From: Mesotaenium endlicherianum
Lineage: Eukaryota; Streptophyta; Zygnematophyceae; Zygnematales; Mesotaeniaceae
DNA: 51,262 bases
Reading direction: 5' to 3'
Assembly: GCA_009602735.1 (NCBI GenBank)
Contig: WELA01010798.1
Coordinates: 156,122-207,383 of the forward strand
How positions within the stretch are numbered: the first letter of the stretch is position 1; each line of letters begins with the position of its first letter. Both the position numbers and the translations under genes were made by a program. Below are positions 34,158 to 44,627 of the stretch, piece by piece. A model generated the notes under the pieces. The model was not told the origin of the DNA. It worked only from the letters and a program-made list of their open reading frames with translations, and ran no database searches.

Positions 34158-34655
34158 TGTAGTGATTTGAGTTATAATATATTAGCTTGTCATTATTTGA
34201 ATGTTTTCAAATATATTTGGAGTAGTATTGTGTGGATTCAAGTGTAAATAGATACTCTAGTGACTTGGTTCATGTCCTTTGAACCTTCTAAGGCATTTTC
34301 AAAGTTAGAGGAAGGACCTAGAAGAACTCCATGTGGCAAAAGTCAAATGTGCTATTTTTAGGTCAAAAGGACATGTGTTATTCTAGAAAGAGGTGGCAAG
34401 TTTTGGGATGTGTTGGGTGCCAACATATCAACATGCACCTTCGAAGAAATTACTCATGTAGCAAGTACATAAACAAGAGCTAGAACATAGAAAGAGGGGA
34501 GAATCACTCTTGTACTTGCCAAATTTCAGAATAATATTAACTTTCAAGAAGCCATCTCTCTTTCAAGAAGCTACCACTTGTGTTCAGAGATCCTTGTCTT
34601 GAACAGATAAAGTATTGCCTTTGACTAAGTACTTTATCCTATCCGTTTCACTACA
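34158..34655 (+). repeat. Family A solo LTR inside the DNMT3-like domain
   Basis: 498 bp, starting TGTAGTGATTTGAG and ending TTTCACTACA. It is flanked by a perfect five-base duplication GCGCG (34153-34157 and 34656-34660). It is more diverged than the A1 and A2 LTRs. LTR-LTR recombination of a former full element is the usual origin. Confidence 0.95.
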
Positions 34656-35614
34656 GCGCGCCACGTCGAGAATGGAGTCAACGTTGCGCGTGTGACGTGG
34701 ATGTGCGGCCGCCATTGCCTCGAGTGTGCTTGGCATGGCCAGGTTGGTGAAGTAGGCACGTACACGGTGCGCGAAGGAGCCAATTTGGGCATCGTCGATA
34801 ACGGCCTCACAGTCGACGTAGCTGTTGCAGAGGGCAAAGTCAGCGCTAATGTTGGGCCAAGAATTGTGGCGTACAGCCACGTTCTCTAACACCCAGGCGA
34901 GCGTGTGAGGCGGCTGGCGGTCCTCAACCATATTGAGGACGCGGAGCAGATGCTAGAACAAGGCCGTACGCGGGTTACGGAGCGTGTCTCCTCGTCCGCG
35001 ATGGAGAAGCCCTGGCACTCCCAGCTAGCGATGATGAGGTCGATGGGCCCCAGGCGTGTGATGTGCTCGGCGGTGATGTCGCGGATGTCCATGGGCCAGT
35101 TGGTCTGGGCACGGAAGGATGCGTGCTCAGGGAATAGGTTGGGGAAACGCTTGTGGCACACGGCCATCTGCCTGCAGGCCACCTGCTGCGCCTCTGCATC
35201 AGAGTCCACGTAGACGTACCAGCGTACGTGGATGCCAACCTGCAGGGTGGCCAATAGTCCTGTTGCAATGCCGGCACAGAGCTCGACAAGGACAATGCCG
35301 CGGAGACGCTCGTCGAGCTGGGCGGTGTAGATAGGCGTAGGAAGGCGGCGACAACCAATGGCGATGTCGCCTGCCTGCGCTGGCGGAGGATAGGAGCAAA
35401 GGATGCTGTGTTGATGGGGCGCCATGTGGAGGGCCGCCATAGCGCGCTCTCCGTAGTGACGGGTAAGCCTAGGAATGTGCTCGAGCAGCGGCTGCGGGCA
35501 AGCCGTGCGAGCATGCGCCTGATAGTGCGCCAGCGCGCGCGCGCGTCCTGCAATGCCTCTTAGAGAACTGGGCGGGCCATAGCTTGCGCGTCTCAAACGC
35601 ACAGCAGCTGCCAC
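34656..35614 (-). pseudogene. DNMT3-like cytosine-C5 methyltransferase, N-terminal part (motifs I-VIII)
   Basis: Would transfer a methyl group from SAM to cytosine C5 in DNA. Motif I: V-L-V-E-L-C-A-G-I-A-T-G-L-L, the I-A-T-G form typical of DNMT3. Motif IV: D-L-I-I-A-S-W-E-C-Q-G-F-S with the catalytic Cys near 35016, but Glu replaces the usual Pro before it. After a frameshift near 34970 come motif VI V-L-E-N-V (from about 34886) and a V-I-D-D-A-Q-x-x-S-F-A-H-R-V-R-A-Y-F-T-N-L block equivalent to the A-H-R-A-R-Y-F-W-G-N-L of DNMT3. The domain then crosses the solo LTR. The frameshift and insertion make it a pseudogene here. Confidence 0.88.
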
Positions 35615-35921
35615 CTGTCTCTCGCTCTGTGGTTGGTGTGGTGTGAAGCGGCGTGGGCCAGCTGCTCCATGGCTGTGCGCTGGGGCAGATGGGGACGTCG
35701 ATTGAAGTGCGCGCGCTGATGCTCACAAAGATCCGCTTGTATGGGAACTGTGCAGACGGAGCGCTCGTCCCAGTCAGCCACCTGCCGAGGATAGACGAGC
35801 TGACGTGTAGCCAGCTCGACTCGAGGACGCAGCGGAGCGAGCGATGCGAGCCGAACGCGCTCTTGCTAACGACATTGCATGATCTCTGCGCGTATGGCGG
35901 TAGTATAAGAATGACGATCGC
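35615..35921 (-). pseudogene. Element D coding remnant upstream of the methyltransferase
   Basis: Open on minus from about 35878 to 35593 in one frame (P-R-V-E-L-A-T-R-Q-L-V-Y-P-R-Q-V-A-D-W-D-E-R) before a frame change into the methyltransferase. No domain recognised. Its right edge (35921) is the insertion point of B1. Confidence 0.55.
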
Positions 35922-36635
35922 TGAAATGAATCAGCATATTGGTACATATGATATTCATTTAAATAATAGTTGAATAAGTTCTGCCTGCCGAACTCAGTTA
36001 GTATTGAGCCTGCTGGACTTTATATAATTACCAGTTTAATGACTCAGTCGGGAGCAGCAGGCTGAAGTCTACTAGGTCAGCTTGCTGTCACATTCTTTGC
36101 CAGCCAGGTGCCTTCCGTACTCGGTAGCAGCGAACTGCCTAGATATGCATCCAAGTGTGGTGTGCTAGATGAATGGCCAGATGACATCCTTAGGATGGAT
36201 GGCGAGTCGGGATGATGAGACATGGCGTTGGATTTGGATAACCGAGGTCTTACCAACGTGGTTAACTCCCGGGTAGGCGGTGCCATCGCTCTGGCCGTTG
36301 ATCAGTAAACTCATTCAATGTACATATACTAGGTATTGCCCTCGATTTCGGCATTCGAAAACGAGGCCAACTCTCTTGTACAGCTTACTGAGAGGGATCT
36401 GAATCCAAGGCGAGAAGCCATTGATATGCACTGTTTCCTAGCCTTGCTTATGTGTGAGTTTACTGTTTGCATTATTGATGCTAGTTTACTTCCATTTGAC
36501 TTGCGATATTGTCCACTGCTAGTGTGTTGTCTTTTGCAGTTAAATTAATTAACAAGAAATACCATAAAGATTACTTGCTGATATAAAGATCTTCATGAAT
36601 TGCTAATTGCCAATTTTGTAAGTCGATTCATTTTA
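35922..36635 (+). repeat. 5' LTR of B1 (714 bp)
   Basis: Starts TGAAATGAATCAG and ends GATTCATTTTA, with TATATAA at 36021-36027. Homologous to 43911-44627 and, inverted, to 48182-48899. Confidence 0.9.
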
Positions 36636-36636
36636 G

Positions 36637-36648
36637 TGGTATCGGAGC
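36637..36648 (+). promoter_or_regulatory. Primer-binding site of B1
   Basis: TGGTATCGGAGC, identical to the family A PBS and one base after the LTR. Confidence 0.85.
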
Positions 36649-36719
36649 AGTTATCACAATCTTCTTTGTATGGTAAGAACAAGGTTTTGAACTAGCAACT
36701 CCAAAGACATGGTCGCCCC

Positions 36720-36842
36720 CTGCCCAAAGGGCAAAAATGTCTATCATCCCCCCCACCCCGACCTCTAAAATTCTCTTGTGGGGGCTGGGGATCCGGGAAA
36801 ATAGACATTTTGGGGCAAAAAATGAACATTGGGGGGTGGGGA
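36720..36842. repeat. Imperfect inverted repeat in B1 leader
   Basis: GCAAAAATGTCTAT (36731-36744) is complementary to ATAGACATTTTGG (about 36801-36813), with C-rich and G-rich blocks around. Possibly a small hairpin insert or a leader RNA structure. Confidence 0.4.
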
Positions 36843-36909
36843 GGACTTTAGGGTTTTTACTTGATTAGATCGTTATAATACATCTTTTATTTCTCTTTTT
36901 TTGTCAGAA

Positions 36910-38325
36910 ATCAGGCTGAAAGCCATATAGTGGGAACCCGTACCTATTCTGAAGCAGTGGTAGATACAGCAGCTAAAGAGGCTGCAGATGAGGCAGCTGC
37001 TACTGCCGCAGTTGCAGCACAGCAGGTTGAGGAGGAGAGAGGCTGATTAGAAGCTGAACGATTAGCAAAGGCTGCTGAAGATGCAGCAAGAAGGGAAGGA
37101 CCGCCAACGGACGTGCGCACTGGCGAAGAACTTGTGGCATCAAGGGCCAATGTTCTGAACCCACCTCCTGCTGTACAACTCAATGTGCCCCTAGGTCAAA
37201 TTCGTGACCGGCTGAATGCGGCAGAAATTGCTGCTACAGGAGCGAGAGGGACTGTTGAGGACACTACTCAGCAAGTGGATGCCACTGCTACTGCTGCATT
37301 TGCTAGACTCCCACCTCAGAGTGTGGATGTGGGAGCATTATTTGTGCAAATGCAATTGCAAATGGCGAGCATGTACCAACAGGAGGACAAATGAATCATA
37401 ATGTCTCTACTGCGGGACAGAGACCAGCTGGGTTCTCATACCACTGGTGGTGGTGGCAGAGGGCCTAGTAAGCCCAAGCCGAAACCTTCCCAGGATTATG
37501 ATCATGAGGGGAACAAAAAGTATTACCTGATCAAGTTTCTTGCTGATGTTGAGCAGTGGCTGGAGAACTATCCAGAACTGCAGGATTATGAGAAGGTCAG
37601 GCACACTGGTGCTCCACTGAAAGGCAGTGCAGCACACTGGTGGCTGTATTGGAAGAGAGAGAGTAAGGCTCAGCAACTGGCTGACCCCTCTTGGGTAAAG
37701 TTTGTCGAGAAACTGCATGAGAAGTTTGATGCAATCAATCAGCAGGAGAAAGCTATCTATGCGATGATCTCCTTGACACTGAAGTAGGCCACTTCAGTTC
37801 TTGAGTTTGCTCAAAAGTTTCAAGAGAACATGATGAAGCAGCCAGACTTGCCAGAGCAATATAGGATAGCATACTTCAGGTATGGCTTAAAATCCAAAGA
37901 CTCTGGTCATTTTGCTGAAAAGATATGAGAAATTGGCTGACTTGATCTAGGATGCTGATGCCTGGGATTAGCAATCGTTCAATACAAGCGCCATAGTAAT
38001 GCTTTGGTGTCTAAGGTTGTCAAAAAGCCCCACGGTTCCTACAATGCAATTGAAAGAGACCAGGCTGAGGATGATCAGGGAGATGAATATGAATATGAGT
38101 ACAATGCTATGCTGTCTAGAGGGAGAGGTGGTTTCTCTCGAGGCGGCTATGGAAGAGTGGTAGGACTAAGCCGAGACCAGCCTCAGCAAAAATGTGTTTG
38201 CTTCCATTGCCAGCAGAAGGGGCACTCCAGAGAGCAGTGTCCAGTCAAGCACCTCCAAAGGTCGAGAGAAAAGATCAGCCTTGAAAAGACAGCAACAGTC
38301 AGTAATCCAGTCTACAGACTGTAAG
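36910..38325 (+). pseudogene. gag: B1 gag, interrupted
   Basis: One reading frame with several stops (37044, 37392, 37785 and beyond). An Ala/Glu-rich coiled segment comes first, then a Gag core (W-L-E-N-Y-P-E-L, A-H-W-W-L-Y-W, F-V-E-K-L-H-E-K-F), then a CCHC knuckle (C-F-H-C-x4-H-x4-C near 38200-38240). It is unlike family A Gag in sequence but has the same architecture. Confidence 0.8.
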
Positions 38326-38454
38326 AATGCTAGAGATAGTGAGTCGTCACTAGCTGCCCTTGTAGCAGGTATTATGGGTCCTGTTGAACTGGATTCACTA
38401 TGCATGCCTGACAAGTAGATAAAGAAGACCATCAGCAATATAGATCTTCAGAGA

Positions 38455-39120
38455 GTGCACACTCCGGATGATTTTGTTCCACCTGATGTTCAACATTTCT
38501 TTGCTAAGTTAGGAGAACAATGCGAAAGTCAGGAAAAGATAGTCCCCCATATCCTACTAAATTGCATGATTGCAGGTAGGAAAGTGAGGGCATTTGTTGA
38601 CGGAGGGCGTCATATACTTTCATCCATAAGGACTTAGTTAAGCGGCTAAGGCTGCCTACTGTCACCCAAGGGAGTAGAAAAATATTCCTTGGAGATGCCT
38701 CAAGTATCCCGGGAGGAATTATAACCAAGCCTATTGAGGTCCAGTTGTGTTTTGGCATTGCGGTTCTAACTGAAACGCTTACATTTGAGGTACTCAACAC
38801 TGGCTTTTATGATTTCGTGCTATGTAGGTCCTGACTTAATAGACATCAAGCTGAAGTGTGTTGGAGCAGAGTTACAGTTAAAGTGAGTGGAGCCAGTGAT
38901 GGGCAGACTAACTTTGCACCCACTAGTGCTCTTTCTCTTGTCATGTATGGATGGCTAATGAAGGAAAAGAAGAGGCTTCCTTGAGGATGCAAATTGCTGA
39001 ATGCAATATGATTCATCGAAAGCTGGAAGCAGAAGGGAGACAGGTCGTTCTGTCTGCTGCTAAGAGAGGTACCTCCTCGACCTCAAGAAGTGGTTGAGAG
39101 AAAGCCCTCCGGAGTACCCT
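38455..39120 (+). pseudogene. B1 retropepsin region, degenerate
   Basis: V-R-A-F-V-D-G-G replaces the expected Asp-Ser/Thr-Gly active site, and frameshifts follow. Later text (F-L-G-D-A-S, V-L-N-T-G-F-Y-D-F-V-L) fits the rest of a retropepsin fold. The region ends abruptly at the embedded LTR. Confidence 0.65.
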
Positions 39121-39637
39121 TGTAATGAATCAGTATATTGGTAGATATAATATTCATTTAATGATAATACTTTAATAAGTTCAACATGCTGAACTTTAGT
39201 TAATATTGAGTCTGCTGGACTTCATAAAATAATCAGTTTAATGACACAGTCGGGAGCAGCAGGGTGAAGTCAACTTAGGTCAGCTTGCTGACACATGCTT
39301 TGACGGCCAGCTGACTTCCGTACTCGGTAGCAGCAAATTGCCTAGATATGCATCTAAGCGTAGTGTGCTAGACGAATGGCTAGATGACATCCTCAAGATG
39401 GATGGCAATTCGGGATAATGGGAGATGGCGACAGATTTGGTTAACCGAGGTCCTACCAACACGGTTAACTCCCGGGTAGGCGGTGCCATCGCATTGGCCG
39501 TTGAACAGTAAACTCATTCCATGTACATATGCTAGGTATCACTCTCGAGTTCGGCATTCGGAAACAAGGCCAACTCTCTTGTACAGCTTCCGGAGAGAGA
39601 TCTGAATCCAAGGCGAGAAGCCATTGATACGCATTCT
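39121..39637 (+). repeat. Truncated family B LTR embedded in B1 pol
   Basis: Starts exactly at TGTAATGAATCAG and follows the LTR for about 517 bases, then stops around ATACGCATTCTCT, lacking the last 200 or so bases. Pol sequence resumes at once, so a pol segment between protease and RT has been replaced. Confidence 0.85.
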
Positions 39638-40930
39638 CTTATGGGAGTCGGCCACCCTGGCAACGCACTTATGGCTTGTCTTATGTGGAGAGCGAAGAGT
39701 TGAAAACACAGATTGCAGAGCTTGAGGAGAATGGTTACATTTCCCCCAGTAAATCACCTTATGGCGCACCCATCCTCTTTGTTAGAAAGGATGGGAGTAT
39801 GCGGATGTGCGTTGATTACAGAGCTCTTAACAGAATTACAGTAAAGAACAATTATGCTTTACCCAGAATCAAAAACTTGCTTGATACCCTTCCTGGTGCT
39901 AAAGTGTTCAGTAAGATAGATCTCAAGAGTTGTTATCATCAAATCAGAATTGTTGAGGGGGATGAACACAAGACTGCCTTTCGCACACGTTATGGACACT
40001 ATGAGTTCAACGTGATGCCATTTGGACTTAATGCTCTTGCAACCTTCGTGGGTGCTATGAATGACATTTTCAAACCTTACCTGGATAAGTTTGTGCAAGT
40101 CTTCCTAGATGATGTTTTAATTTTCTCTAAAGATGAAGCTCAGCATGCTGAAGACTTAAAGACAATCATGGACACTCTGAGAAGAAAGCAATTGTATGCT
40201 AAAATGAGCAAGTGTGATTTCTTCAAGGAAAGTATTGAATTTCTAGGCCACGTTGTCAGCAAAGAAGGCATCAGTGTGGATCCTAAGAAAGTCCAGACCA
40301 CAAAGGACGGGCCTGTACCACAATCTCTCTCCAAAGTTAGATCCCTCCTTGGGTTGGCTAATTACTATAGGAGATTTATTGAGAATTATTCTACATAGGC
40401 CAGTAAACTGACTGACCTTACTAAGAATGACATAAGGTATGTGTGGGGGGAAGAGCAGCGAGCTTCCTTCCAGACCCTTGAAGATGCTCTTTGTTCTGCC
40501 CCAGTGCTAGCCGTGTATGACCCCAGCAAACCTGTGCAGGTGGTTACTGATGCTTCTGAGTTTGCCATGGGTGCTATTTTGTTGCAGCCTGCTGACAAAA
40601 TCACAAAGGATGGTAAGGTAAAGCAAGATTGGCATCATGTGTCGTATGAGTCTATGAAATTTAATCCAGCTGAGATTAGTTACTCTGGGCATGATAAAGA
40701 GCTGCTAGCTATCATTCATGTGCTCAAACAATGGAGAGCATACTTACATGGTAAAGCTTTTAAGGTGATTACAGATCATCTAGCTCTGACTCACTTTCAG
40801 AAGAAGTCCAAGCTGTCCAGGAGGGAGAACTGCTGGAGCCAGATGCTGGAGCAGTTTCAAGTCCAAATTGACTACAAACCAGGGAAGTTAAATCCTGCTG
40901 ATGCACTCTCTAGGTTAATGGGAGTCAAAC
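39638..40930 (+). pseudogene. pol: B1 reverse transcriptase and RNase H
   Basis: Resumes in frame at [12 protein letters not shown] has the first Asp in F-S-K-I-D-L-K-S and the catalytic pair in [14 protein letters not shown] at 40396-40398 interrupts the connection region. RNase H follows with V-T-D-A-S-E-F-A-M-G-A and I-T-D-H-L-A-L. It is close to complete apart from the stop. Confidence 0.85.
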
Positions 40931-41290
40931 AGCTGCTCAGCAAAGCAAACCACCCTCAGACTGATGGGGAGAATGAAAGAACTAACTGAGTTCTGCAAGA
41001 GGTACTGAAAGCCTATATTAACCAAAAACAAGATAGTTGGGATGACCTGTTTCCTCAAATCCAGTTCGCGGTCAACAGTGCGAAGCACGCGTCAACGGGC
41101 AAGACTCCTTTTGAACTGAGCCTGGGTAGAGTCCCTAAGTCTCCTTTAGATGTACTAGGGGAGTCTTTTACCTCACCCTGAAGGGATTGACAATCCGGTC
41201 TCCCTCCAGTAAACCCAGGAGTTTGCTGACACTCTGTCAAACGTCCAAGAGAACCTGCACAAAGCCCAGGATAACCAACAAAAATAAGCT
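40931..41290 (+). pseudogene. B1 integrase remnant (internal deletion)
   Basis: The RNase H end (D-A-L-S-R-L) runs directly into the last part of the integrase core, A-N-H-P-Q-T-D-G-E-N-E-R-T-N. The HHCC zinc finger and the first two catalytic Asp residues are absent. A stop and a frameshift near 41175 follow. Confidence 0.85.
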
Positions 41291-41848
41291 AATCAGCACC
41301 GTCGAGAACTGACATTTTCTAAGGGCGATTTGGTCAAACTGCATTCTCAGCACCAGTACCTGCCTGGTGTGGTAAAGAAAAAGCTTGATCCTGTCTGGGT
41401 CGGTCCACATTTGGTGGTGCGCCGTGACGGTCAGAATGCTTACAAACTGAACATGTCAGCAGAATACAAGGGTCACCCAGTTTTTAATGTCTCCTTCCTA
41501 GAACCATACATTAAAGGTGACATACTGTTCACAGGTCGGTTATCTGTCCAACCGGGACCGATCCCCGCTGTCCGGGATGGTGACCTTGAAGAACATGAGG
41601 TCGAGGAGATATTAGACGCTCGCTCTGTCCGTCGATCATCTAAATATGTCATGAAGCACCTCATCAGATGGAAGGGTTACGATGCCTTTGGGGACACTTG
41701 GGAATTTAAAGACCAGCTGACCAATGCCAAAGGGGCGTTGAAACGGTTCCACCTTCGGGCGGCTGGCACCCCTCCCCTACTGTCATTTCAGTGGACATGG
41801 ACAAGGGACAGGAGGTCCTGTCTCCATATAAGTCGGAGGGGAATGTGA
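41291..41848 (+). pseudogene. B1 Pol C-terminus with chromodomain
   Basis: H-R-R-E-L-T-F-S-K-G-D-L-V opens the integrase C-terminal domain, then V-F-N-V-S-F-L-E-P-Y. The chromodomain has E-V-E-E-I-L-D-A-R, L-I-R-W-K-G-Y and D-T-W-E. The frame runs through to 41848 where B2 stops earlier, after G-A-P-P, so the B1 stop has mutated. Confidence 0.85.
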
Positions 41849-42093
41849 CAGTTAGTGACAAATAGTGACAGTTGTGACAGGCAACCCACCTTTAAAGTTG
41901 GAGGGAGTGTGTTCCGTCTCGGGATCAGCCAGGCGAATTTTATAACCATTCTACACACTCAACCTGCGCTCATACTCACTTTTTCTCTCTAACTCAATTC
42001 TCTCTTATACTCAATCACACAAGGTACTACACACTAGGGACTCTCTCTATCACGTTCTTCTTCACGACGGGCAATCAGTAGCGGCAAAGTATC
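41849..42093 (+). other. B1 spacer between pol and ORF3, with internal PPT-like motif
   Basis: GTGACA-type short repeats (41849-41880), AGTTGGAGGGA (41897-41907, a copy of the PPT motif before the 3' LTR), then a pyrimidine-rich stretch that could act as a leader or promoter for ORF3. The GAGCAG just before the ORF3 ATG could be a splice acceptor. Confidence 0.5.
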
Positions 42094-42131
42094 ATGACTT
42101 CACTGACAGCATTGTCTTTGTGGTCGAGCAG

Positions 42132-43690
42132 GATGGCTCAGAAGTCGGAACTTAAGAGGAAGAGAAGAGCAGAAGAGGCACATGCAGAATACTTGCAATT
42201 CCGTGGCGACGTCGAATCATGTTCCATCTCCTCTCGAGAATCACAACGACTCCAACAACAGCGGGAGGCACAGAAGAAGAAGGAGGAGGAGGAACAGGCC
42301 AGACTGAGGTAGGAAGAACTGGACACAGAAGCTGCAGAGGAGGCCAAGAAGGCAAAGGAGGAGAGGCAAGCTGAGGAGAAGCGGAAGCAGCAGGCTGAAG
42401 ATGAACAGAGGAGAATCAGCAGCTACCCCTACACAGTGCTGGGCAAGGGCTTTGATCTACTGGAGGAGGCCTTCAAGTATACCCAGAGAAGGGGTACCCA
42501 GTGAGTCACAGAAGGACATCCTGCAGAGGGAAGGGGAGACATCCGAAAGATTTGACAAGTATATAGAGGTCAGCACAGAACTTCTCCTCTACCACGATTA
42601 TGCCAGGATGGTAGGATATACGGTCAAAGAGGCCAAGGCAATGGCCCAAGCTGTATCAATTTCGGGTATCTCGGGGAAAGATGAGGTCATCAGGATGATC
42701 CCCATGGACGCGGACAGCTTTAAGGACTCGACATCCCATAACAGGTTCAAAGCTATGTATAATGAGGTGGAGAGGAGGAGCTGGGAGTTCTTGGCCAGGG
42801 AAACCAGTCAGCTGGACTTCTCGGGGCACTGGTACCCGTGTACTCTGAAAAGGACAGACCCTGTCTTTTTCCAGAAGCCCACCGATTGGCGGTGAATGAC
42901 CATCAACATGAGGCACCAGTAGAATGACAGGGCAGGGGAGGAAGATTTCCTAACAGACCTACAAGGGAACATAGTGTTGCCTCCTCAGATTGCAGCTTGA
43001 AACCCAAGAATGGATGGAGTAAGGGACTGTATGAGTCAAAAAATGTTGCAGGGCAGGAGCAGGGCCCGCGAGGCATTCTCTAAAGGGAAGCACGCTTATG
43101 CCAAATGGGCAAGAAAGCAGGGAGAGAAAGACCTGTATGCGGTCACGACTCAACAGCCTCCACTACCACCCAAAAGGGGAAGGTCGGTGGGGTACTCTTT
43201 TCCTCGGGCAGAGTTGGGGCAGCTGACAGAGGAGACCTCAGCAGTCTCAGAGGAGCCGGAGGAAGAAGAGGAGGAGTCAGAGGAAGAAGAGGAGGAAGAC
43301 GAGGAAGAGGACACTAGCCCCGCTGTGACCAAGACACCTGCCACATCCCCTGTAATAGAGAAGACTGGGTTGGCCAGGGCAGACACAGCTCTGCACCAGC
43401 TCGCTGAAGAGGAAGATATCACTTGGCTGGGGACTGCCAGGGGACAAAGTCCAGTTGCAGGCGCAGAGACCCAGTCAAACAGGGCAGACAGAAGGGCTGC
43501 CTGAGAAATAGCCAGAGGCCTGCCAGCATCTCCCTTGCAGAGAAAACATGTGCCCTTGGCTCATGTCATGCAACATCCTTCTGGGATGCATGTATATGTA
43601 CCTGTCAGTTTGAGGAATGCCCAAGAGAAGGCTGCCTCCCTTTCAATTTCAGACTGTGCAGGAGAAAACAGCCCAGTTAAAACGTTCTCC
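42132..43690 (+). pseudogene. B1 ORF3, interrupted copy of the extra frame
   Basis: Homologous along its length to the intact B2 ORF3: start A-Q-K-S-E-L-K-R-K-R-R, Glu/Gln-rich coiled segment, central globular part with M-I-P-M-D-A-D-S-F-K-D-S, acidic run and C-terminal tail. It is broken by stops at 42310 and 42893 and by frameshifts. Its position after the chromodomain and before the 3' LTR is the same as in B2. Confidence 0.9.
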
Positions 43691-43910
43691 CCTTGGTTCC
43701 CCCTACTCGAAACCCCCAGGCTTCAGGAGACCCCAAGACAGACGCAGGAGGTCTGGCTCCTGATCTCCCTCCCTTGACCATTGAGCCCAAGGAACATCTC
43801 CTACATAAGGGCAGTAGGCTGAGGGGAAGGAGATCAGTACTACAGTTGGGAAAAAATAATGTACCCAGTGTTCGTGCTGTCGAGGCGACAACCTGTTAAG
43901 TTGGAGGGAT

Positions 43911-44627
43911 TGTAATGAATCAGTATATTGGTAAATATAATATTCATCTAAATATAATAGATGAATAAGTTCAGCCTGCTCAACCTAGTTAGTATTGAGC
44001 CTGCTAGACTTTATACAATTATCAGTTAAATGACTCAGCCGGGAGCAGCAGGCTGAAGTGTACTAGGTCAGCTTGCTGACACATTCTTTGCCAGCCAGCT
44101 GCCTTCCGTACTCGGTAGCAACGGACTGCATAGATATGCATCTAAGTGTGGTGTGCTAGATGAATGGCCAGATGACATCCTTAGGATGGATGGCAATTCG
44201 GGATGACAAGAGATGGCGGTGGATTTGGTTAACCAATGTCCTACCAACGTGGTTAACTCCTAAGTAGGAGGTGCCATCGCACTGACCGTTGATCAGTAAA
44301 CTCATTCCATGTACATATGCTAGGTATTGCCCTCGAGTTCGGCACTCGGAAACGAGGCCAACTCTCTTGTACAGCTTACTGAGAGGGATCTGAATCCAAG
44401 GCGAGAAGCCATTGATACGCACTGTCTCCTAGCCTTGCTTATGTGTGAGTATATTGATTGCATTATTGATGCAAGTTTACTTCCATTCTACTTACGAGTA
44501 TTGTCCACTGCTAGTGTGTTGTCTTTTGCAATTTAATCAATTAGCAGAAAATACCACAAAGATTACTTGCTGATATAAAGATCTTCATTAATTGTTAATC
44601 GCCTATTTGGTAAGTCGATTCATTTCA
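43911..44627 (+). repeat. 3' LTR of B1 (717 bp)
   Basis: Starts TGTAATGAATCAG and ends GATTCATTTCA; GTTGGAGGGAT immediately precedes it. Confidence 0.92.

Larger units (their letters stand above)
35922..44627 (+). mobile_element. Family B chromovirus copy B1, defective, with extra ORF3
   Basis: LTRs 35922-36635 and 43911-44627 (ends TGWAATGAATC ... GATTCATTTYA), PBS at 36637-36648 and a PPT-like GTTGGAGGGA before the 3' LTR. Contents: broken gag, broken protease, an embedded truncated LTR (39121 to about 39637), RT/RNase H, an integrase with a large internal deletion, chromodomain, then a broken ORF3. The flanks on element D's strand are GTGAC and GCGAT, a plausible target-site duplication with two C/T changes. 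The LTRs differ at many sites, so the insertion is old. Confidence 0.9.
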
